NCBI RefSeq assembly: GCF_004331265.1 | Contig: NZ_SJOO01000004.1 | Span: forward strand, 248,001-312,000 | Direction: 5' to 3' | Length of the DNA: 64,000 nucleotides | Origin: Enterobacter wuhouensis | Lineage (GTDB): Bacteria > Pseudomonadota > Gammaproteobacteria > Enterobacterales > Enterobacteriaceae | Part shown: in pieces, positions 36,752 through 46,026 of the stretch | How positions within the stretch are numbered: position 1 is the stretch's first letter | Layout of the letters: the number at the start of each line of letters is the position of its first letter | Translations under genes and position numbers: made by a program | Notes under the pieces: generated by a model | Databases searched by the model: none | What the model saw: only the letters and a program-made list of their open reading frames with translations | What the model was told of the DNA's origin: nothing

Positions 36752-37225
36752 ATGACGCGTAAAAAAATGGGGCTGATTGTCGCCTTCAACCTGATAGTGA
36801 TTGTCCTCGCGGTGCTGTGGTCTCGCTATACGGCCCCCCTATCCGTCACCTGCGAGGGTAGCCTGACCTTCGCCGATCGGCGTGATGACAATAACTTCAA
36901 CTTCGAGGGGGAAATCGTGATGCGCTTTCACCCCGACGGCAGCGGTTATTTGACGCTCAACGGCAATGTCCTTAACGCCCAACGGGACTGGGATGTTTCC
37001 CGTCAGGAAACCTTTCGCTGGCGGCACATGCACGACACGCTTTATGAAATCACCATTACCGGGATCGAGCGGTTCAGCCATGATGCATTGCCTAAAGGCG
37101 TATTTGAAAAGTACGTCGCAGGATTAACGCTCGGACAAAAACGGCTGCTCACCGTTGAACGCACGCCGGAAGAGGCGATGGTGCTTGGCAACTTCTACTC
37201 ACCGCTGCTGATCTGCTCGGAATAA
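36752..37225 (+). CDS. FidL-like membrane protein
   Basis: A 157-residue protein with an N-terminal transmembrane or signal-anchor segment (about 7-23) and a periplasmic domain with two cysteines (VTCEG and LICSE). The family resembles E. coli/Salmonella FidL, usually encoded just downstream of a ToxR-like regulator. By position it may work like ToxS or TcpH, stabilising or modulating the upstream regulator; that role is inferred. Confidence 0.75.
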   Translation: MTRKKMGLIVAFNLIVIVLAVLWSRYTAPLSVTCEGSLTFADRRDDNNFNFEGEIVMRFHPDGSGYLTLNGNVLNAQRDWDVSRQETFRWRHMHDTLYEITITGIERFSHDALPKGVFEKYVAGLTLGQKRLLTVERTPEEAMVLGNFYSPLLICSE

Positions 37226-37254
37226 TCGTGGCGAGTCGCGCTATACTTCCCGCC

Positions 37255-37761
37255 ATGAAAATCCTTATCCACCCTACTGCAGAGCATGACGTTGGCATGC
37301 TGCCGGCTATCGAACGCGCGGCAGGCCAGCGCTTTCGTGACGATCGCGCGCTGGCCTGGCTGGCCGACGGTGAAACCATGTCGACTGAACGTCATCTCGG
37401 CTACGTCGATACGGGGCTCAGCTGGACTGCGTTCGCGGACGGACAGCCGGTGGGATTTATCCTCGCAGAGGTTCATCCATCATCGCTGTTTATCGTTGAA
37501 CTGTCGGTGCATCTGGACTGGCAGGGCAACGGCATAGGACGCCAGCTCATCGCCCGCGCGGCCGAGCATGCCCGCATGAGAGGACTCCGCTCGCTCACGT
37601 TGACGACGTTCCGTGACGTGCCGTGGAATGCGCCGTTTTATGCGCGACTTGGGTTTGAAGAGGTGACGGCGCTAACGCCTGAACTGCGCCAGAAAAGAGA
37701 GGAAGAGGCCGCGCACGGTTTAGCGTATGACTCCCGCTGCGCCATGCGGCTGCCTCTGTAA
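37255..37761 (+). CDS. GNAT-family N-acetyltransferase
   Basis: A 168-residue GNAT protein from ATG 37255 (MKILIHPTAEHDVGML); a GTG nine codons earlier is possible. The acetyl-CoA motif is WQGNGIGRQLI near residues 89-99, followed by LTTFRDVPWNAPFYARLGF, split by the active-site turn, as in small-molecule acetyltransferases. The substrate is unknown. It lies between the FidL-like gene and the convergent tsr gene, with a REP in the gap. Confidence 0.85.
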   Translation: MKILIHPTAEHDVGMLPAIERAAGQRFRDDRALAWLADGETMSTERHLGYVDTGLSWTAFADGQPVGFILAEVHPSSLFIVELSVHLDWQGNGIGRQLIARAAEHARMRGLRSLTLTTFRDVPWNAPFYARLGFEEVTALTPELRQKREEEAAHGLAYDSRCAMRLPL

Positions 37762-37774
37762 TATCCATAATAAC

Positions 37775-37806
37775 GTAGGCCGGGTAAGGCGTAGCCGCCA
37801 CCCGGC
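37775..37806. repeat. REP between GNAT gene and tsr
   Basis: GTAGGCCGGGTAAGGCG and CGCCACCCGGCAC, Y-type REP arms, in the 58-bp gap between convergent genes. Confidence 0.75.
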
Positions 37807-37819
37807 ACAGCGCGCAGGA

Positions 37820-39484
37820 TTAGAAGGTTTCCCAGTTCTCGCCCGCGTCGGTGGCTGCCGCTTTCCGCGACATCACCGGGCTAACAACGGTCTTCGCCGA
37901 GGCGAACTCGCGCGCTTTCATCTGCTCCTGCTGAATGCGGAACACCGCAACCGCCTGGGTCAGACGGCTCGCCTGCTCTTCCAGCGCCGCCGCCGCCGCC
38001 GCAGACTCCTCCACCAGCGAGGCGTTCTGCTGGGTCACGCGATCCATCTCGGCCACCGCCAGACCCACCTGGTCGATACCGCGGCTCTGCTCGTCAGACG
38101 CAGAGGCGATTTCACCCATAATATCGGTCACGCGGGTCACCGCATTCACGATTTCCCCCATGGTTTCACCGGCGCTCTCAACCAGCGTCGACCCGATTTC
38201 CACGCGCCCCACGGAGTCTTCAATCAGGCTCTTAATCTCGCGTGCCGCCTGGGCGCTGCGCTGCGCCAGGTTACGGACTTCGCCTGCCACAACGGCAAAG
38301 CCACGACCCTGCTCGCCCGCACGCGCCGCTTCGACCGCCGCGTTCAGTGCCAGAATGTTGGTCTGGAAGGCAATGCCGTCGATTACGCTGATAATGTCAG
38401 CAATTTTCTGCGAACTGCCGGCGATGTCGCGCATGGTCTGCACCACGTTATCCACCACCTTGCCGCCCTTCTGCGCGGTTTCAGACGCGCTCAGCGCCAG
38501 GTTGCTCGCCTGACGGGCGTTCTCGGCGTTCTGCTTAACGGTTGCGGTCAGCTGTTCCATGCTGGCAGCCGTCTCTTCCAGAGAAGCGGCCTGCTGCTCG
38601 GTACGGGAAGAGAGGTCGTTGTTGCCCATCGAGATTTCGCTCGCGCCGCTGTAGATTGCGTTCGCGCCGTTACGCACGTCGCCGACGGTACGCACCAGCT
38701 CGCCCTGCATATGGCGCAGAGAATCCGCCAGCTCGCCCATCTCGTTAGAACCTTCCACGTCGATGCGCTTCACCAGATCGCCGCTGGCGATATGACGAAT
38801 GCTGTCAATCAGGCGGTTCAGCGGCGAAATCAGCGCCTGCTTAATGCCCAGCCAGACGGCGACGATCACCACCAGCACGGCAATCAGCACGCTAATCAGC
38901 ACCCAGATAGCCTGAGTGTACGAGCTGTTGCTGTCTTTAACCGCCGTTTCGTACAGCTTGTCGTTCTGCTGCAGATAGCTCACGTACTGCTTTTCAAAGC
39001 CGTCCTGATAGCTCTGGGTCGGCTGGTCGAAGAAGGCGTTGATTTTACCTGCGCCCAGCAGCTGGATCAGCTCCGCCAGCGCGCCGTGGTAGATATCGTA
39101 GTTACGCTTGATCTCCATCGCGGCGGCATCGCTTTGGCGCGGGTCGCGCGGCAGGGCTTCGTAATCCGCCCAGTTTTTTTCCGCCTGCTTCAGGGAGGCA
39201 GACGCAATCTGCATCAGATCGGAAACGGTCGCGCCGCTGCCGATGTTGCTCTGATCCATCATGTAGCGGATGCCCGCGCGGTTCAGGGTGTTACGGGTTT
39301 GCAGCAGCGCGACCCAGCTGCCGTTGAGCGTAGATTGTTGCTGGCGAATGGTTTGCAGGACGGTGAAATTCTCTTTGTCATGCTTGAGCGCATTAAAGAA
39401 AAGACCACCGGATGTGAGTTGTAAAAGGCCAAAAATAGCTAAAACCAGCAATAAGCTGGTGACAATCTTGATACGGTTTAACAT
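37820..39484 (-). CDS. tsr: Serine chemoreceptor Tsr
   Basis: A 554-residue methyl-accepting chemotaxis protein, near-identical in build to E. coli Tsr: transmembrane segment 1 (about 7-30), periplasmic four-helix bundle with serine-binding Arg64, Asn68, Arg69 and Arg73, transmembrane segment 2 (about 190-213), HAMP, methylation helices with EEQAAS-like pairs, the hairpin tip [18 protein letters not shown], and the C-terminal NWETF pentapeptide that tethers CheR/CheB. A sigma-28 promoter lies upstream. It is absent of neighbours in its operon. Confidence 0.97.
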   Translation of the reverse strand: MLNRIKIVTSLLLVLAIFGLLQLTSGGLFFNALKHDKENFTVLQTIRQQQSTLNGSWVALLQTRNTLNRAGIRYMMDQSNIGSGATVSDLMQIASASLKQAEKNWADYEALPRDPRQSDAAAMEIKRNYDIYHGALAELIQLLGAGKINAFFDQPTQSYQDGFEKQYVSYLQQNDKLYETAVKDSNSSYTQAIWVLISVLIAVLVVIVAVWLGIKQALISPLNRLIDSIRHIASGDLVKRIDVEGSNEMGELADSLRHMQGELVRTVGDVRNGANAIYSGASEISMGNNDLSSRTEQQAASLEETAASMEQLTATVKQNAENARQASNLALSASETAQKGGKVVDNVVQTMRDIAGSSQKIADIISVIDGIAFQTNILALNAAVEAARAGEQGRGFAVVAGEVRNLAQRSAQAAREIKSLIEDSVGRVEIGSTLVESAGETMGEIVNAVTRVTDIMGEIASASDEQSRGIDQVGLAVAEMDRVTQQNASLVEESAAAAAALEEQASRLTQAVAVFRIQQEQMKAREFASAKTVVSPVMSRKAAATDAGENWETF

Positions 39485-39514
39485 GTTTTCTCTTTCCTTC
39501 AGACAGATAAAGAA

Positions 39515-39541
39515 TTTTCGGCCTGGAAAGGGAAAACTTTA
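39515..39541 (-). promoter_or_regulatory. Sigma-28 (FliA) promoter of tsr
   Basis: On the minus strand TAAAGTTT, 11 bp, then GCCGAAAA; the consensus is TAAAGTTT-N11-GCCGATAA, so 15 of 16 positions match with the exact spacing. It ends 30 bp upstream of the tsr start. Confidence 0.9.
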
Positions 39542-39568
39542 CGAAAATCATCCTGGAATTTGTGGTTT

Positions 39569-40009
39569 TTACTCTTCTTCCCGCGCTGCGTTATGCCGGT
39601 TTCCGAGTTCAATAAACTCTTGCAGCAGCGTCGTCAGCTGCTTCATCTTCTCCGGCGTGTACTCCGCCTCGATTTGCTGATACGCCTCTTCCACCTGCGC
39701 CTGGGCATGCTCATACAACGTATTGCCCTCTTTGGTCAGCGACACGTACAGCTTGCGCTGGTCGTTGACCGGCTTTAAGCGCAGCACCAGGCCGTCGCGC
39801 TCCATGCGCGTGAGAATACCGGTCAGGCTCGGGCGCAAAATACAGGTCCGGAACGCCAGATCGTGAAAATCCATCGACGGATTTTCGGCCAGCACGCGCA
39901 CGATGCGCCACTGCTGCTCGGTGAGGTTATGGCGCTTCACGATAGGTCGGAAGTACGACATCGCCGCTTCCCGCGCCTGCAGCAGCGCAATGGTTAATGA
40001 GTCATGCAT
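39569..40009 (-). CDS. hpaR: HpaR, MarR-family repressor of homoprotocatechuate genes
   Basis: A 146-residue MarR-family protein starting MHDSLTIALLQAREAAMSYFRPI, matching HpaR/HpcR. The winged HTH spans about residues 35-100 (FRTCILRPSLTGILTRMERDG, with a basic wing of NDQRKLYV). In E. coli strains it represses the hpaGEDFHI meta-cleavage operon and is released by pathway substrates. It is divergent from hpaG with a 270-bp A+T-rich gap containing palindromes. Confidence 0.93.
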   Translation of the reverse strand: MHDSLTIALLQAREAAMSYFRPIVKRHNLTEQQWRIVRVLAENPSMDFHDLAFRTCILRPSLTGILTRMERDGLVLRLKPVNDQRKLYVSLTKEGNTLYEHAQAQVEEAYQQIEAEYTPEKMKQLTTLLQEFIELGNRHNAAREEE

Positions 40010-40133
40010 AGCCTCTCCCCTTCACATCATTAATAAGTAAACAATCAATAAAAGATGCTTTTATAAACAACACGTTTTCCACCAAAAAGTCTAACAGAAA
40101 CCAATCAATATTTTTAACACGCTGTTTCATAAC

Positions 40134-40145
40134 GTTATTAATAAC
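40134..40145. promoter_or_regulatory. Palindrome GTTATTAATAAC in hpaR-hpaG gap
   Basis: A perfect 12-bp palindrome midway between the divergent genes hpaR and hpaG. It is a candidate HpaR site by position and MarR-type shape; binding is not established. Confidence 0.4.
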
Positions 40146-40226
40146 ATAATGTAAATTTATTGTTATTCATATCACAAATTTTTCACTTCTGATTGCGAAA
40201 CGAACAGTAAAAGCATAAAACCAGAT

Positions 40227-40242
40227 CATTAACATATTAATG
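40227..40242. promoter_or_regulatory. Near-perfect palindrome upstream of hpaG
   Basis: CATTAACATATTAATG is a 16-bp inverted repeat with one mismatched pair, 38 bp before the hpaG start, over the likely promoter. It is the better candidate for the HpaR operator at the hpaG promoter. Confidence 0.5.
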
Positions 40243-40279
40243 AAATCAATATCGGGCCGTTGACCTGAGGAGTATGTGA

Positions 40280-41557
40280 ATGAAAGGTACCGTTTTTGCC
40301 GTGGCGCTAAACCACCAGAGCCAGCGAGAAGCCTGGGCCGAGGCGTTTGAAAAAGCCCCCTACAACACGCCGCCGAAAACAGCCGTGTGGTTTATCAAGC
40401 CGCATAACACGGTGATCCACACGGGCGAGCCGATCCCCTTCCCGCAGGGGGAAACGGTGCTGAGCGGTGCGACGGTAGCGCTGGTCGTCGGCAAAAAAGC
40501 CAGCAAAGTCAGCGCAGAAAATGCGGCGGACTACATCGCCGGATATGCGCTGGCCAACGAGGTGAGCCTGCCGGAAGAGAGCTTCTACCGCCCGGCCATC
40601 AAGGCCAAATGCCGGGACGGATTTTGCCCCCTCGGCGAACTGGCCGCCGTTGATAGCGTGGATAACCTGACCATCATCACCGAGATCAACGGCCGCGAAG
40701 CGGACCACTGGAACACGGCCGATCTTCAGCGCAGCGCCGCCGAACTGCTGAGCGCCCTGAGCGAGTTCGCCACCCTCAATCCCGGCGATGCGATCCTGCT
40801 CGGCACCCCGCAAAGCCGCGTGGAGATCCGCCCGGGCGATCGCGTGCGCATTCTGGCGGCAGGCTTTCCGCCGCTGGAAAACCCGGTGGTGGATGAGCGC
40901 AACGTCACTATTGCCCACAGCACGCCGCCGCACGCCACGCTGTTTGCCCTCGGTCTGAACTATGCCGATCACGCCAGCGAGCTGGACTTCAAGCCGCCCA
41001 CCGAGCCGCTGGTATTTATCAAAGCGCCAAACACCTTCAACGGCGACAACCAGACGTCGGTGCGCCCGAACAATATCGAATACATGCACTACGAGGCGGA
41101 GCTGGTGGTGGTCATCGGTAAAACCGCGCGTAAGGTCAGCGAAGCCGAGGCGATGGACTACGTGGCGGGCTACACGATCTGCAACGACTACGCCATCCGT
41201 GACTACCTGGAAAACTACTACCGCCCGAACCTGCGGGTAAAAAGCCGCGACGGGCTGACGCCCATTTCCCCCCACATCGTGCCGAAAGCGGCAATTCCCG
41301 ACCCGCACAATCTCGCCCTGCGCACCTTCGTCAACGGCGAGCTGCGCCAGGAAGGCACCACGGCGGATCTGATCTTCAGCATCCCGTACCTGATTGCCTA
41401 CCTGAGCGATTTTATGACCCTGCAGCCGGGCGACATGATTGCCACCGGCACGCCGAAAGGGCTGTCCGACGTGGTGCCGGGCGATGAGGTGGTGGTGGAA
41501 GTGGAGGGCGTGGGACGCCTGGTGAACCGAATTGTCAGCGAGGAGACTGCAAAATGA
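40280..41557 (+). CDS. hpaG: HpaG, bifunctional isomerase/decarboxylase
   Basis: A 425-residue protein made of two fumarylacetoacetate hydrolase-type domains (about 1-205 and 215-425), each with a YAxxN/ENxxDYIAGY-like pattern. The C-terminal copy has metal ligands in EAELVVVIGK. It decarboxylates 5-oxopent-3-ene-1,2,5-tricarboxylate and isomerises the product to 2-oxo-hept-4-ene-1,7-dioate. GAGGAG lies 7 nt before the ATG. First gene of hpaGEDFHI; stop overlaps hpaE by 4 bp. Confidence 0.95.
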   Translation: MKGTVFAVALNHQSQREAWAEAFEKAPYNTPPKTAVWFIKPHNTVIHTGEPIPFPQGETVLSGATVALVVGKKASKVSAENAADYIAGYALANEVSLPEESFYRPAIKAKCRDGFCPLGELAAVDSVDNLTIITEINGREADHWNTADLQRSAAELLSALSEFATLNPGDAILLGTPQSRVEIRPGDRVRILAAGFPPLENPVVDERNVTIAHSTPPHATLFALGLNYADHASELDFKPPTEPLVFIKAPNTFNGDNQTSVRPNNIEYMHYEAELVVVIGKTARKVSEAEAMDYVAGYTICNDYAIRDYLENYYRPNLRVKSRDGLTPISPHIVPKAAIPDPHNLALRTFVNGELRQEGTTADLIFSIPYLIAYLSDFMTLQPGDMIATGTPKGLSDVVPGDEVVVEVEGVGRLVNRIVSEETAK

Positions 41558-43020
41558 AAAAGATTAACCACTGGATCAACGGTAAAAACGTCGCCGGAAG
41601 CGAGTACTTCCACACCACCAACCCGGCCTCCGGCGAGGTATTAGCGGAAGTCGCCTCCGGCGGTGAAGCTGAAATTCACCAGGCCGTCGCCGCCGCCAAA
41701 GAGGCGTTCCCGAAGTGGGCCAACCTGCCGATGAAGGAGCGCGCGCGCCTGATGCGCCGTCTGGGCGATCTGATCGACCAGAACGTGCCGGAAATTGCGG
41801 CCATGGAAACCGCCGATACCGGCCTGCCGATCCACCAGACCAAAAACGTGCTCATTCCGCGCGCCTCGCACAACTTCGAGTTCTTCGCCGAGGTGTGCCA
41901 GCAGATGAACGGCAAAACCTACCCGGTCGACGACAAGATGCTCAACTACACCCTGGTGCAGCCGGTGGGCGTCTGCGCGCTGGTGTCGCCGTGGAACGTG
42001 CCGTTTATGACCGCCACCTGGAAGGTTGCGCCGTGCCTGGCGCTCGGCAACACCGCGGTGCTGAAGATGTCTGAACTCTCTCCTCTCACCGCCGACCGCC
42101 TGGGCGAGCTGGCGCTGGAGGCGGGCATTCCGGCGGGCGTGCTGAACGTAGTGCAGGGCTACGGCGCGACGGCGGGCGACGCGCTGGTGCGCCATCACGA
42201 CGTGCGCGCCGTCTCCTTCACCGGCGGCACCGCCACCGGGCGCAACATCATGAAAAACGCCGGGCTGAAGAAGTACTCCATGGAGCTGGGCGGCAAATCA
42301 CCGGTGCTGATTTTTGAAGATGCCGACATCGAGCGCGCGCTGGACGCCGCCCTGTTCACCATCTTCTCGATCAACGGCGAGCGCTGCACCGCGGGCTCGC
42401 GCATCTTTATCCAGCAGAGCATCTACCCCGAATTCGTCAAGCGCTTCGCCGAGCGCGCCAACCGCCTGCGCGTGGGCGACCCGACCGATCCGAACACCCA
42501 GATTGGCGCGCTCATCAGCCAACAGCACTGGGAGAAGGTTTCCGGCTACATCCGTCTCGGCATCGAGGAAGGCGCAACCCTGCTGGCGGGCGGCCCGGAC
42601 AAACCGACCGACCTGCCTGCGCACCTGAAGGGCGGCAACTTCCTACGACCAACCGTGCTGGCGGACGTCGACAACCGCATGCGCGTGGCGCAGGAGGAGA
42701 TCTTCGGGCCGGTGGCCTGCCTGCTGCCGTTTAAGGACGAAGCGGAAGGCCTGCGCCTGGCCAACGACGTCGAGTACGGGCTGGCCTCGTACATCTGGAC
42801 GCAGGACGTCAGCAAGGTGCTGCGCCTGGCGCGCAGCATCGAAGCGGGCATGGTGTTCGTCAACACCCAGAACGTGCGCGACCTGCGCCAGCCGTTTGGC
42901 GGCGTGAAGGCCTCCGGCACCGGCCGCGAGGGCGGCGAGTACAGCTTCGAGGTGTTCGCGGAGATGAAGAACGTCTGCATCTCCATGGGCGACCATCCGA
43001 TTCCAAAGTGGGGGATCTGA
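41554..43020 (+). CDS. hpaE: HpaE, 5-carboxymethyl-2-hydroxymuconate semialdehyde dehydrogenase
   Basis: A 488-residue NAD-dependent aldehyde dehydrogenase. The catalytic cysteine lies in INGERCTAGSRI near residue 286, the general-base glutamate in MELGGKSP near residue 252, and the NAD-site FTGGTATG near residue 230. It oxidises the ring-cleavage semialdehyde to 5-carboxymethyl-2-hydroxymuconate. Coupled to hpaG (ATGA overlap) and followed by hpaD after 2 bp. Confidence 0.95.
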   Translation: MKKINHWINGKNVAGSEYFHTTNPASGEVLAEVASGGEAEIHQAVAAAKEAFPKWANLPMKERARLMRRLGDLIDQNVPEIAAMETADTGLPIHQTKNVLIPRASHNFEFFAEVCQQMNGKTYPVDDKMLNYTLVQPVGVCALVSPWNVPFMTATWKVAPCLALGNTAVLKMSELSPLTADRLGELALEAGIPAGVLNVVQGYGATAGDALVRHHDVRAVSFTGGTATGRNIMKNAGLKKYSMELGGKSPVLIFEDADIERALDAALFTIFSINGERCTAGSRIFIQQSIYPEFVKRFAERANRLRVGDPTDPNTQIGALISQQHWEKVSGYIRLGIEEGATLLAGGPDKPTDLPAHLKGGNFLRPTVLADVDNRMRVAQEEIFGPVACLLPFKDEAEGLRLANDVEYGLASYIWTQDVSKVLRLARSIEAGMVFVNTQNVRDLRQPFGGVKASGTGREGGEYSFEVFAEMKNVCISMGDHPIPKWGI

Positions 43021-43022
43021 TC

Positions 43023-43874
43023 ATGGGTAAATTAGCGTTAGCGGCAAAAATCACGCACGTTCCGTCGATGTACCTCTCCGAGCTGCCGGGGAAAAACCAC
43101 GGCTGCCGCCAGTCGGCCATCGACGGGCATAAAGAGATCAGCAAGCGCTGCCGCGAGCTGGGCGTGGACACCATCATCGTGTTCGACACCCACTGGCTGG
43201 TGAACAGCGCGTACCACATCAACTGTGCGGACCATTTTGCGGGCGTCTACACCAGCAACGAGCTGCCGCACTTTATCCGCGACATGACCTACGACTACGA
43301 CGGCAACCCGGAACTCGGCCAGCTGATCGCCGACGAAGCGGTGAAGCTCGGCGTGCGCGCCAAAGCGCACAACATCCCCAGCCTCAAGCTGGAGTACGGC
43401 ACGCTGGTGCCGATGCGCTACATGAACGCGGATAAGCACTTCAAGGTGATCTCCATCTCGGCGTTCTGCACGGTTCACGACTTTGCCGACAGCCGCAGGC
43501 TGGGCGAGGCCATCGTCAGCGCTATCGAAAAATACGACGGCACCGTGGCGGTGCTCGCCAGCGGCTCGCTGTCGCACCGCTTTATCGACGACCAGCGCGC
43601 CGAGGAAGGGATGAACAGCTACACCCGCGAATTCGACCGTCAGATGGACGAGCGCGTGGTGAAGCTGTGGCGCGAAGGCCAGTTTAAGGAGTTTTGCAGC
43701 ATGCTGCCGGAGTACGCCGACTACTGCTACGGCGAGGGCAACATGCACGACACGGTGATGCTGCTGGGGATGCTCGGCTGGGACCAGTACGACGGCAAGG
43801 TGGAGTTCCTCACCGAGCTGTTCGCCAGCTCCGGCACCGGCCAGGTTAACGCCGTTTTCCCGCTGCCCGCGTAA
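43023..43874 (+). CDS. hpaD: HpaD, 3,4-dihydroxyphenylacetate 2,3-dioxygenase
   Basis: A 283-residue LigB-type (class III) extradiol dioxygenase starting MGKLALAAKITHVPSMYLSEL broken at the first helix; an in-frame upstream start would overlap hpaE and is not needed. Candidate metal ligands are the histidines in KITHVP and GKNHGC and an acidic residue further on. It cleaves homoprotocatechuate between C2 and C3. Same length as E. coli C/W HpaD. Confidence 0.95.
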   Translation: MGKLALAAKITHVPSMYLSELPGKNHGCRQSAIDGHKEISKRCRELGVDTIIVFDTHWLVNSAYHINCADHFAGVYTSNELPHFIRDMTYDYDGNPELGQLIADEAVKLGVRAKAHNIPSLKLEYGTLVPMRYMNADKHFKVISISAFCTVHDFADSRRLGEAIVSAIEKYDGTVAVLASGSLSHRFIDDQRAEEGMNSYTREFDRQMDERVVKLWREGQFKEFCSMLPEYADYCYGEGNMHDTVMLLGMLGWDQYDGKVEFLTELFASSGTGQVNAVFPLPA

Positions 43875-43883
43875 GGAGCCACC

Positions 43884-44264
43884 GTGCCGCACTTTATTGC
43901 TGAATGTACCAACAACATCCGCGAGCAGGCCGACCTGCCGGGGCTGTTCGCCAAAGTCAACGAGGCGCTCGCCGCGACGGGCATCTTCCCCATCGGCGGT
44001 ATCCGCAGCCGCGCCCACTGGCTGGACACCTGGCAGATGGCCGACGGCAGGCACGATTACGCCTTTGTGCATATGACGCTGAAGATTGGTGCCGGGCGCA
44101 GCCTGGAGAGCCGCGAGGCCGTGGGGGAGATGCTGTTTGCGCTGATCAAAACGCACTTCGCGGAGCTGATGGAGAGCCGCTATCTGGCGCTCTCTTTCGC
44201 CATGGAAGAACTTGATCCGACGCTGAACTACAAACAAAACAACGTGCACGCATTGTTTAAGTAA
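43884..44264 (+). CDS. hpaF: HpaF, 5-carboxymethyl-2-hydroxymuconate isomerase
   Basis: A 126-residue tautomerase-superfamily protein starting with GTG; removal of the first residue exposes Pro2, the catalytic base of this family (PHFIAECTNN). AAGGAG lies 6 nt upstream. It isomerises 5-carboxymethyl-2-hydroxymuconate to the oxo form before HpaG. A palindromic repeat pair separates it from hpaH. Confidence 0.94.
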   Translation: MPHFIAECTNNIREQADLPGLFAKVNEALAATGIFPIGGIRSRAHWLDTWQMADGRHDYAFVHMTLKIGAGRSLESREAVGEMLFALIKTHFAELMESRYLALSFAMEELDPTLNYKQNNVHALFK

Positions 44265-44279
44265 TACCGCACGGACTGT

Positions 44280-44368
44280 CCCCTCTCCCCTTGGGAGAGG
44301 GTTAGGGTGAGGGGAAATCTCTGCGGCCTGATGCCCTCACCCCGCCCCTCTCCCACGGGGAGAGGGAG
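44280..44368. repeat. Inverted pair of CCCTCTCCC palindromes inside the hpa operon
   Basis: Two copies in opposite orientation: 44280-44314 (CCCTCTCCCC/GGGAGAGGG then TTAGGGTGAGGGG) and about 44332-44368 (GCCCTCACCCC then CCCTCTCCC/GGGGAGAGGG). They fill most of the 130-bp hpaF-hpaH gap, where a large mRNA hairpin could form. Confidence 0.75.
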
Positions 44369-44394
44369 AAAAAAACATAAAACAGGATATCGCC

Positions 44395-45198
44395 ATGCTC
44401 GACAAACATACCCATACCCTGATCGCCCACCGTCTGCATCAGGCGGAACAGTCCCGGGAGCAGATCCGCGCGATCTCGCTGGAGTACCCGGAGATCACCA
44501 TTGAAGACGCCTACGCCGTCCAGCGCGAATGGGTGAGCCTGAAGATCGCCGAAGGCCGCGTGCTGAAGGGCCACAAGATCGGCCTCACCTCCAAAGCGAT
44601 GCAGGCCAGCTCGCAGATAAGCGAGCCGGACTACGGCGCGCTGCTGGACGACATGTTCTTCCACGACGGCAGCGATATTCCCGTCGATCGCTTTATCGTT
44701 CCGCGCATCGAAGTGGAGCTGGCCTTCGTGCTGGCGAAGCCGCTGCGCGGCCCGAACTGCACGATCTTCGACGTCTACAACGCCACGGACTACGTCATCC
44801 CCGCGCTGGAGCTGATCGACGCCCGCTGCCACAACGTTGACCCGGAAACCCAGCGCCCGCGCAAGGTGTTCGACACAATTTCCGATAACGCCGCCAACGC
44901 GGGGGTGATCCTCGGCGGTCGTCCGATTAAGCCCGACGCGCTGGATCTGCGCTGGATCTCCGCCCTGCTCTACCGCAACGGCGTGATCGAAGAGACCGGC
45001 GTTGCCGCAGGGGTGCTCAACCATCCGGCGAACGGCGTGGCGTGGCTGGCGAACAAGCTGGCACCCTACGACGTGCAGCTTGAGCCGGGGCAGATCATTC
45101 TCGGCGGCTCCTTTACCCGCCCGGTGCCCGCCAGCAGAGGCGACACCTTCCACGTCGACTACGGCAGCATGGGCTCCATCAGCTGCCGCTTTGTTTAG
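44395..45198 (+). CDS. hpaH: HpaH, 2-oxo-hept-4-ene-1,7-dioate hydratase
   Basis: A 267-residue hydratase/decarboxylase-family protein (related to MhpD and the FAH fold). Conserved parts include [12 protein letters not shown] near residue 60 and the metal-site region [13 protein letters not shown] near residue 102. It adds water to 2-oxo-hept-4-ene-1,7-dioate to give the 4-hydroxy compound for HpaI. It starts after the repeat-containing gap with AACAGG upstream. Confidence 0.95.
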   Translation: MLDKHTHTLIAHRLHQAEQSREQIRAISLEYPEITIEDAYAVQREWVSLKIAEGRVLKGHKIGLTSKAMQASSQISEPDYGALLDDMFFHDGSDIPVDRFIVPRIEVELAFVLAKPLRGPNCTIFDVYNATDYVIPALELIDARCHNVDPETQRPRKVFDTISDNAANAGVILGGRPIKPDALDLRWISALLYRNGVIEETGVAAGVLNHPANGVAWLANKLAPYDVQLEPGQIILGGSFTRPVPASRGDTFHVDYGSMGSISCRFV

Positions 45199-45207
45199 GA
45201 GAGGACC

Positions 45208-46005
45208 ATGCAAAACGCATTCAAAGCGGCGCTGAAGGCGGGCCGTCCGCAAATCGGTTTATGGCTGGGGCTGACCAGCAGCTACAGCGCCGAGCTGCTG
45301 GCCGGGGCGGGCTTCGACTGGCTGCTGATCGACGGCGAGCACGCGCCGAACAGCGTGCAGACCGTCTTAACCCAATTACAGGCCATCGCGCCTTATCCCA
45401 GCCAGCCGGTGGTACGCCCGTCGTGGAACGACCCGGTGCAGATCAAACAGCTGCTGGACGTGGGGGCGCAAACCCTGCTGGTGCCGATGGTGCAAAACGC
45501 CGACGAAGCGCGGCTGGCGGTACGTTCCACCCGCTACCCGCCCGCGGGCATTCGCGGCGTCGGCAGCGCCCTGGCGCGCGCCTCGCGCTGGAACCGCATT
45601 CCGGACTACCTCCAGCAGGCCAACGACGCCATGTGCGTGCTGGTGCAAATTGAAACCCGCGAAGCGCTAAAAAACCTGCCGCAGATCCTGGACGTGGAAG
45701 GCGTCGACGGCGTGTTTATCGGCCCGGCGGATCTGAGCGCCGACATGGGCTTTGCCGGCAACCCGCAGCACCCGGAAATCCAGGCCGCCATCGAGCAGGC
45801 GATCGCGCAGATCCTTAGCGCCGGTAAAGCGCCCGGCATCCTGATGGCGAACGAGCCGCTGGCAAAACGCTACCTTGAACTCGGCGCGCTGTTTGTCGCC
45901 GTCGGCGTCGACACCACCCTGCTCGCCCGCGGCGCGGAAGCGCTGGCGGCACGTTTTATCGAAAAACCGGTTACGTCAGTGAATAACAATAAATCCGTCT
46001 ACTAA
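45208..46005 (+). CDS. hpaI: HpaI, 4-hydroxy-2-oxoheptanedioate aldolase
   Basis: A 265-residue class II (metal-dependent) aldolase of the HpcH/HpaI family. Seen are the catalytic region [12 protein letters not shown] near residue 37 (acidic residue and His45 as base), the phosphate/pyruvate-binding PxxxNADEA segment, and metal ligands near VQIETREAL and [11 protein letters not shown]. Products are pyruvate and succinate semialdehyde. GGAGAGGACC precedes its ATG in the 9-bp gap after hpaH. Confidence 0.95.
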   Translation: MQNAFKAALKAGRPQIGLWLGLTSSYSAELLAGAGFDWLLIDGEHAPNSVQTVLTQLQAIAPYPSQPVVRPSWNDPVQIKQLLDVGAQTLLVPMVQNADEARLAVRSTRYPPAGIRGVGSALARASRWNRIPDYLQQANDAMCVLVQIETREALKNLPQILDVEGVDGVFIGPADLSADMGFAGNPQHPEIQAAIEQAIAQILSAGKAPGILMANEPLAKRYLELGALFVAVGVDTTLLARGAEALAARFIEKPVTSVNNNKSVY

Positions 46006-46026
46006 TCGTAAGATCTGGAGCGCAGC

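Noticed and set aside
37727..39424. 565-codon open frame opposite tsr
   Set aside because: Mirror of the tsr coding region; tsr is certain from motifs, sigma-28 promoter and the NWETF end. The antisense product has low-complexity His/Arg composition.
43038..44249. 403-codon open frame opposite hpaD-hpaF
   Set aside because: It spans two real genes and their gap on the other strand; typical of antisense frames in G+C-rich operons.
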